A stretch of 18,366 nucleotides of DNA, taken from assembly GCA_947088515.1 (NCBI GenBank), contig CAMUHA010000045.1, positions 1 through 18,366 of the forward strand. Reading direction: 5' to 3'. How positions within the stretch are numbered: position 1 is the first letter of the stretch; every line of letters starts with the position of its first letter. Both the position numbers and the translations under genes were made by a program. The stretch comes from an uncultured bacterium (GTDB taxonomy: Bacteria; Bacillota; Clostridia; Lachnospirales; Lachnospiraceae). Below the pieces are notes generated by a model. It was given only the letters and a program-made list of their open reading frames with translations. It did no database searches and was not told where the DNA came from. Positions 14,276 through 18,366 of the stretch are shown piece after piece.

Positions 14276-14696
14276 ACCCCATGCAACCTCTTTAGAGTCC
14301 AAAGGAGATGGCTATGTGGTCGCTTCTCTTGGAAAAGATTCTGGTTATGTTCCCTATACTGCTTTCAGCGCTAAAAAAAGCTATATAGATAAAAATCCTG
14401 ATATAATCCAATCCTTTACCAACGCCCTGCAAAAGGGGATGGACTTTGTATCCAGCCACACACCAGAGGAAATTGCCAAGGTTATACATCCCCAATTCGA
14501 AGAAACGGACCTGGAAACCCTTACCACTATTGTCACACGTTACTATGAACAGGATACCTGGAAGGGCAACTTAATTTTTGAAGAAGACGCATTTACCCTG
14601 CTTCAGAATATACTTGAAGAAGCAGGTGAACTGCCAAAAAGAGTCCCCTATGAAGATTTAGTTACCACAAAATTCGCCGAGAACGCCACAAAATAA
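14259..14696 (+). pseudogene. 3' fragment of an ABC transporter substrate-binding protein (SsuA/NMT1 type)
   Basis: About 145 codons, the C-terminal part of a periplasmic-type substrate-binding protein of the nitrate/sulfonate/pyrimidine-precursor class, normally about 330 residues. Typical pieces are YVVASLGKDSGYVPYTAF, KKSYIDKNPDIIQSFTNAL and HTPEEIAKVIHPQFEETDLE. The signal peptide and first lobe are missing, cut off by the phage. The 5' part, with the permease and ATPase genes, should be at the left phage end outside the window. A GTG at 14316 has AAAGGAG eight bases upstream, so a truncated product might be made. Phage excision would restore the gene. Confidence 0.85.
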
Positions 14697-14720
14697 AAAC
14701 TTGTCATTTCCAAACCATTA

Positions 14721-14756
14721 AACAGGCCAGAGCAGATTTATACGCTCTGGCCTGTT
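14721..14756. terminator. Bidirectional terminator, perfect 13-bp stem
   Basis: AACAGGCCAGAGC (14721-14733) pairs perfectly with GCTCTGGCCTGTT (14744-14756) around a ten-base loop. It lies between the transporter fragment and the convergent leftward operon. No long T-run follows on either side, only TTT on the minus strand, so termination strength is uncertain. Confidence 0.75.
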
Positions 14757-14762
14757 ATGCCT

Positions 14763-15110
14763 TCAATATATATACCACCCATGATGAGTGATTTCCCATT
14801 CTAAAATACCCATAACCATAGAGAACAAAGTAAGTGCAATAGTTAATATAATAGCTACCACATCATATACTACCCTGTTTTCTTCCAAAAGTTTTCCGTT
14901 TTCACCTCTTATTTCAAAGGATTTTTGTCTGCTGCCAAGAAGCGTCTCTATTCCTAATAAAATCAACACCAGCGGCCAGAAGTGACAGATAACCCGGTAA
15001 TCCAGCCCTGGAAGGAATACATGAACAAGAAATATCACTCCTGTCACAATCAGTACCATCCCAAAAGTAACAGAACCTACTCTGTGTATCCTGATCGTCT
15101 GTTTATCCAT
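14763..15110 (-). CDS. LiaI-like small membrane protein
   Basis: 115 residues with three or four membrane helices (about 11-33, 41-59, 82-105). The arrangement, two helices with FWPLVLILLGIE followed by a charged stretch, resembles the LiaI/LiaF transmembrane region found in cell-envelope stress operons. The ATG at 15108-15110 is chosen over the GTG one codon earlier because AGGAGG is seven bases upstream. It overlaps the previous stop as TGATG. It is the last gene of the sigma-factor operon. Confidence 0.8.
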   Translation of the reverse strand: MDKQTIRIHRVGSVTFGMVLIVTGVIFLVHVFLPGLDYRVICHFWPLVLILLGIETLLGSRQKSFEIRGENGKLLEENRVVYDVVAIILTIALTLFSMVMGILEWEITHHGWYIY

Positions 15111-15721
15111 CACTTTTCCTCCTGATCTGCTTCATCCTTATATATTACATCCAAAATCTTTTCTTCAGTTTCCTGCTTTGCTGAATGTTGTTCAAAAGAG
15201 TCTTCCACAATCTTTTTACCGCTAATCATTTTCATTCCCAGAGCAATCACTGCCAAGCCCATTAAAAGACTTGGAACATAATTGCCAATTCTCCACATAA
15301 TTCTTGCAACAAACCGATATCCATTTGGCAGCAAATCATACAAAAGGTCTGCCACAGAATTCCACAAAAAACAGGCGCCAATAAAAATCAGAACACTTGC
15401 CACCAGATTATAATGTTTTTCTACAAGTCCTTTTATGCTTGGAATACTGTCCAGACCAAAAAGGTAAGTGTCCTTCACCTGGAAAAACTCTTCGTCATCC
15501 AGACTTGCAAGGTGATTGGCATAGAAAAAGCTGTAAAACCATTCCACAACACAGAAGGCTGCAAGCGCCCCCTGATTGGTCCATGAAGAAATAATGATAG
15601 TAAGTGCAAACAGGACCATCAGGCTTATCCCTGTTTTCATAAATCCCATATACATCTCTCCTCCTCCTGGAATACAGGAAAAGAAAAATGTTAAAAATCT
15701 GCTCTTCTTCTTAGTTTTCAT
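15110..15721 (-). CDS. TM2-like membrane protein of the sigma operon
   Basis: 203 residues. The start is the ATG at 15719-15721, with GGAGG eight bases before it; an upstream in-frame ATG lacks a site. The N-terminus has the TM2-type signature PGGGEMYMGFMKTG with the following helix. Three further hydrophobic segments follow (about 58-75, 102-125, 140-165), then a charged tail rich in Glu and Lys. It overlaps the anti-sigma gene by 11 bases, so the two are coupled. It is probably an envelope protein controlled by the ECF factor; no specific activity is known. Confidence 0.8.
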   Translation of the reverse strand: MKTKKKSRFLTFFFSCIPGGGEMYMGFMKTGISLMVLFALTIIISSWTNQGALAAFCVVEWFYSFFYANHLASLDDEEFFQVKDTYLFGLDSIPSIKGLVEKHYNLVASVLIFIGACFLWNSVADLLYDLLPNGYRFVARIMWRIGNYVPSLLMGLAVIALGMKMISGKKIVEDSFEQHSAKQETEEKILDVIYKDEADQEEK

Positions 15722-16175
15722 AAATATAACCTCCATCTTTTTTTTCAAATAAACTACGATTCCACAAATTGTTCACTCCTTCCAGCCACACATTCATCTT
15801 TCTGTTAACCTTCCGGGTTCCCTCATTTAGCATATTATTGATGTCCATTGTATCTTTCTGTTCCATCTCCTGTTCCCAAATATCCAGCAGCTTTCGTTCT
15901 GGCACTGTATCCTGCTCCTGCCAGTCTCTTCCCTGCATAGGTAATGTCACAAGCATCAAAACTGCTGCTGCCATTCCTGCTATAATCTTAATACGATATG
16001 CCAGAAATTGAATTGTTTGCCCTCCGCTCCCGGAATCGGGTAATGCCTCTTTAAATTGATTGGGAAATGCCTGACTTAGAATTTGTTCCTTCATATGCTT
16101 TGGCGCGTACAATTCCTGTTCTTCCATCTGCCTGATAAAAAGTTCCAGTTCTTCATCTGTTGGGTAGTTTTTCAT
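15711..16175 (-). CDS. Membrane-anchored anti-sigma factor, probable
   Basis: 154 residues. An acidic cytoplasmic N-terminus (1-55, MKNYPTDEELELFIRQMEEQ) is followed by one membrane helix (about 61-80) and an extracytoplasmic part. The size, one-helix layout and ATGA overlap with the sigma gene mark it as the cognate anti-sigma factor. No zinc-binding anti-sigma (ZAS) His/Cys motif is present, so it is not of the ZAS class. Release of sigma by regulated proteolysis is a family-based guess. Confidence 0.75.
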   Translation of the reverse strand: MKNYPTDEELELFIRQMEEQELYAPKHMKEQILSQAFPNQFKEALPDSGSGGQTIQFLAYRIKIIAGMAAAVLMLVTLPMQGRDWQEQDTVPERKLLDIWEQEMEQKDTMDINNMLNEGTRKVNRKMNVWLEGVNNLWNRSLFEKKDGGYIYEN

Positions 16176-16741
16176 GCTGGTTCCTCCTTTCCATACATTT
16201 TCTTTAGCATCTCCCTTGCCCGGTATATCTGGGTTTGAATTGTTTTCACACTCTTTTTCTGCTTTATGGCAATCTCCTTTGGATTCATCTCTTCCAGATA
16301 ATATGCTCTTGCCACCTCATTATAAGGAGGTCTTAGCTGGTCACACCGTTTATTCAGCTGTTCCTTAATTTCCTCCTCCAAACATATTTCTTCCGGCGAC
16401 CCTCTCTGCTCAACCTCCATTTCAAAAAAAACATCTTCTGTAGGTACACTGCGACGACTGGCGCTACGCATATAATCGATGCTTTTATTAGTGGCAATTC
16501 TGCATATCCATGCCTTTTCATTACTTCCATCAAAGGTATCATATTTTTGGAAAGCAGACAAAAATGTTTCCTGCATTAAATCCTCAGAAGTAAAGTAATC
16601 ACCAGTAAGCTTATAACAGATGGAAAAAACAAGTTTATCATATCTGTCAATCAGTTCCGCAAGCCTGCTTTCTGTACAGACTTCCACATTTACTATGGTA
16701 TCTATTTTTTCCACCTCGCTTTCTGTCTTTCTTACTTTCAT
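16172..16741 (-). CDS. ECF sigma factor
   Basis: 189-residue extracytoplasmic-function sigma-70 factor. Region 2 (about 25-95) contains YDKLVFSICYKLTGDYFTSE, DLMQETFLSAF and WICRIATNKSIDYMRS. Region 4 (about 130-185) contains YNEVARAYYLEEMNPKEIA and the recognition helix around VKTIQTQIYRAREMLKKM. It probably directs transcription of its own operon. ATG 16739-16741 lacks an obvious ribosome site; a GTG nine codons later is an alternative. A CGTTAT just before the start could be an ECF -10, but I see no firm -35. Confidence 0.92.
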   Translation of the reverse strand: MKVRKTESEVEKIDTIVNVEVCTESRLAELIDRYDKLVFSICYKLTGDYFTSEDLMQETFLSAFQKYDTFDGSNEKAWICRIATNKSIDYMRSASRRSVPTEDVFFEMEVEQRGSPEEICLEEEIKEQLNKRCDQLRPPYNEVARAYYLEEMNPKEIAIKQKKSVKTIQTQIYRAREMLKKMYGKEEPA

Positions 16742-16959
16742 TATCTATAACGAGTCCGCTTTTAGATTATCTTCACATATTCAAAATTATTTTTTTAATT
16801 TTTCCTATGCTGTTTTCGATATATCTTCCTCTTTCTGCCTGCGTACATTAATTGTCACTCTTTGTGAGCCTGCTTGATAAAACCAGATGCGGAAAATCCG
16901 CCTTCTCCCCACCGCAAGGAATAAATACAGTCTGACAGCTTCCATCCCTCCTGCACATC
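16742..16959. other. Intergenic region without a convincing gene
   Basis: It separates the sigma operon from the secreted-protein gene. A 46-codon leftward frame (16805-16945) exists, but its AGGAGGG touches the ATG and the peptide looks random. A five-base hairpin GCGGA-AAA-TCCGC is near 16890. No consensus sigma-A promoter is clear. Confidence 0.35.
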
Positions 16960-16998
16960 AAAAAAGCAGGAAACCTATTTCTATCAGCTTTCCTGCTT
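16960..16998 (-). terminator. Rho-independent terminator of the secreted-protein gene
   Basis: AAGCAGGAAA (16964-16973) pairs with TTTCCTGCTT (16989-16998). Read leftward, the stem runs into a T-run at 16960-16965. It lies about 70 bases past the stop of the 17067-17444 gene. Confidence 0.8.
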
Positions 16999-17066
16999 GA
17001 AACCATATGTAAACATAAGTTATTTATCTATTTAAAAGTATATTTTCACAGACAGCGCCAAATTAA

Positions 17067-17444
17067 TTACCACCTGCCGCCTCTTCCACAACCATTTCCT
17101 CTGCTACCTCTTCCACAGCCATTTCTTCTACCATATCCGCAGCCTGTTCCTGCAGTTGCACTCCAATTGTCGCAGATGCCATCTCCATTTTCATCTACAA
17201 ATCCGGCTCCACATCCACAGCCTACTCCTGCATTTGTGTTCCAGTTATCACAGATGCCATCTCCATTTTCATCTACAAATCCGGCACAAGCTCCACAGAT
17301 ATCACAAATACCATCTCCGTTTTCATCCATAAAGGCAATACAGCCTGTTGCCTGTACTGGAGCAGCATATGCAGCGGTCACCCCTGTGTTCATTATTGTC
17401 ATAAATGTAATTACCCCTGTTAGTATAGCTAACCTGCGCTTCAT
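17067..17444 (-). CDS. Secreted Cys/Gly-rich protein with DENGDGICD repeats
   Basis: 125 residues. A signal peptide (1-27, cleavage after AYA) is followed by three DENGDGICD loops (40-48, 58-66, 84-92). These read D-x-N-G-D-G-x-x-D, the calcium-binding loop pattern of EF-hand and dockerin-like repeats. The last 25 residues are Gly/Arg/Cys-rich (GRGSRGNGCGRGG). Many cysteines suggest disulfides or metal binding. AAGGAGG precedes the ATG by ten bases. It has its own promoter and terminator, so it is a single-gene unit. Similar short proteins seem common in gut Lachnospiraceae; their function is unknown to me. Confidence 0.85.
   Translation of the reverse strand: MKRRLAILTGVITFMTIMNTGVTAAYAAPVQATGCIAFMDENGDGICDICGACAGFVDENGDGICDNWNTNAGVGCGCGAGFVDENGDGICDNWSATAGTGCGYGRRNGCGRGSRGNGCGRGGRW
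17173..17285 (-). repeat. Perfect 35-bp direct repeat inside the secreted-protein gene
   Basis: The same 35 bases occur at 17173-17207 and 17251-17285, 78 bases (26 codons) apart. They encode AGFVDENGDGICD units. A third, diverged copy spans about 17310-17336. Perfect DNA identity points to recent duplication or gene conversion. Confidence 0.85.
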
Positions 17445-17475
17445 AACCCCAATCCTCCTTTTTATTTACGTTTTA

Positions 17476-17504
17476 ATTGTATCATGAAAAATATTTTTTG
17501 TATA
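17476..17504 (-). promoter_or_regulatory. Promoter of the secreted-protein gene
   Basis: On the minus strand TATACA (17499-17504) and TACAAT (17476-17481) are 17 bases apart, giving a start near 17469 and a leader of about 25 bases that contains AAGGAGG. Confidence 0.55.
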
Positions 17505-17587
17505 TAATTAAGTTACAAAGAAAAATTTCATCCATATAATACACAGTTTTATATTGTAATAATCTAACTGATAAAATTAATTGAAAC

Positions 17588-17616
17588 TTGTCATGTGGTT
17601 TTAAATACTATATAAT
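17588..17616 (+). promoter_or_regulatory. Sigma-A promoter of the DUF1836 gene
   Basis: TTGTCA (17588-17593), a 17-base spacer and a perfect TATAAT (17611-17616). The transcript would start near 17623, 27 bases before the ATG. Confidence 0.8.
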
Positions 17617-17649
17617 AGATACCATAACAAGAATAAGGCAGGTGTATAT

Positions 17650-18309
17650 ATGACAATTAACAGAGAAGATTTGCTTAACAGCATTATTGAAAGTCTGGGG
17701 CGAATACAGCATATTCAGGCAGAAGATATCCCTAATATTGACCTATATATGGACCAGGTAACAACATTTATGGAAAAAAGGTTAAGAAGCACTACCAGAA
17801 ATCCGGAAGAGGACAAGATACTGACCAAAACAATGATTAATAATTATGCCAAAAATGACCTGCTTCCTCCTCCTATTAAGAAAAAATACAGTAAGGAGCA
17901 TATCCTTCTGCTTATATTTATTTATTATTATAAAGGTATTCTATCCATTGGCGATATAAGAACTTTATTAAATCCTCTCACAGAGAAATACTTTCATACA
18001 AGCAAGGAACTTGATTTAAGCGCCATTTATGAAGAAGTGTTTAGTCTGGAGACAGATGAAATTGTTTCCCTTAAAGATGACATCATAAAAAAATTTTCTA
18101 CTTCCCAAAAGACTTTTCAAAATGCCCCAGAAAGTGACCAGGAAATTTTGCAGCTATTTTCCTTCATTTCCATGCTTAGTTATGATGTTTATGTAAAAAA
18201 ACTATTGATCGAAAAAATGATTGACAGCTTTAAAACCGCAACTGCCAGAGAGCACTCCAAAGCTATGGTTAAAGGAAAAGAAAAAATTGCCAAAGAACCT
18301 GATAAGTAA
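17650..18309 (+). CDS. DUF1836 domain protein
   Basis: 219 residues. The N-terminal half fits DUF1836, a Firmicutes family with a winged-helix-like appearance: IDLYMDQVTTFME, then LTKTMINNYAKNDLLPPP and KYSKEHILLLIFIYYYKGIL followed by IGDIRTLL. The TMINNYAKNDLLPPP part resembles the helix-turn-helix of MerR-type regulators, so a DNA-binding role is plausible. The C-terminal third is charged and Lys-rich. AAGGCAGGTG precedes the ATG. It has its own promoter and diverges from the secreted-protein gene; no target is known. Confidence 0.85.
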   Translation: MTINREDLLNSIIESLGRIQHIQAEDIPNIDLYMDQVTTFMEKRLRSTTRNPEEDKILTKTMINNYAKNDLLPPPIKKKYSKEHILLLIFIYYYKGILSIGDIRTLLNPLTEKYFHTSKELDLSAIYEEVFSLETDEIVSLKDDIIKKFSTSQKTFQNAPESDQEILQLFSFISMLSYDVYVKKLLIEKMIDSFKTATAREHSKAMVKGKEKIAKEPDK

Positions 18310-18366
18310 CTGGGGCTATCGGGAAATAGATAGCTCTACACAGGGGCAGGTGTGATTCATATGAAT

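Noticed and set aside
16805..16945. 46-codon leftward frame between the sigma operon and the secreted-protein gene
   Set aside because: AGGAGGG abuts the ATG with no spacing and the sequence has no domain-like features.
18315..18334. GCTATC/GATAGC hairpin after the DUF1836 gene
   Set aside because: Six-base stem with no T-run; too weak to call a terminator.
18355..18366. Possible start of another gene (ATGAAT) at the window edge
   Set aside because: Only six bases are available, so it cannot be supported.
1..18366. CRISPR arrays, tRNA and rRNA genes, insertion sequences
   Set aside because: None was recognised: no regularly spaced palindromic repeats, cloverleaf sequences or transposase frames on either strand.

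Overview
The window is the right part of an integrated temperate phage (about 1-14,260) followed by about 4 kb of host chromosome. The host is probably a Firmicutes gut anaerobe of the Lachnospiraceae type. The grounds are strong AGGAGG ribosome sites, moderate GC, a DUF1836 gene, a secreted DENGDGICD-repeat protein, an ECF sigma/anti-sigma operon with small membrane genes, and phage genes of the DUF2800/DUF2815/VapE type. No ribosomal or other marker gene is present to fix the genus.

Phage layout. From about 8.3 kb down to 269 a leftward early operon encodes several small proteins, an AFG-repeat linker protein, a RecB-like PD-(D/E)XK protein (DUF2800), an Enc34-type single-strand DNA-binding protein (DUF2815), a family A DNA polymerase and a VapE primase-helicase. 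This is a nearly self-sufficient replication and recombination module. Several junctions are translationally coupled (GTGA, TGATG). The genetic switch is at 8.94-9.97 kb. A leftward Cro-like gene (DUF739 type) diverges from a CI/LexA-type self-cleaving repressor. Three copies of a 17-bp dyad (GTTWAA-N5-TTTAAC) flank the switch. One covers the leftward promoter, one lies beside the repressor promoter, and one is downstream of cro.

Rightward from the repressor (10.0-12.7 kb) is a lysogeny cassette. It holds a membrane-anchored protein of unknown fold, an Ltp-like triple-repeat membrane protein (a superinfection-exclusion candidate) interrupted by an in-frame amber codon, a small membrane protein and a Uma2-family nuclease. 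A large serine integrase (12,881-14,236) ends the phage. A rightward membrane gene at 8388-8723, with its own extended -10 promoter, sits as an island inside the leftward operon. It converges on a tiny hydrophobic toxin-like peptide gene.

Host part. Directly after the integrase is the 3' part of an ABC-transporter substrate-binding protein gene (SsuA/NMT1 type), so the phage integrated into that gene. The 5' half should be at the other phage end, outside the window. A perfect 13-bp stem terminator follows. Then come a leftward operon (ECF sigma, anti-sigma, TM2-like membrane protein, LiaI-like membrane protein), a leftward secreted Cys/Gly-rich repeat protein, and a rightward DUF1836 gene with a near-consensus promoter.

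Nothing here is proven to be a new system. The most distinctive items are the amber-split Ltp-like exclusion candidate, the SAEEAFGG motif shared by the adjacent nuclease and ssDNA-binding protein, the interlocking inverted repeats at 62-121, the outlying third operator, and the toxin-like peptide with an unusual start.
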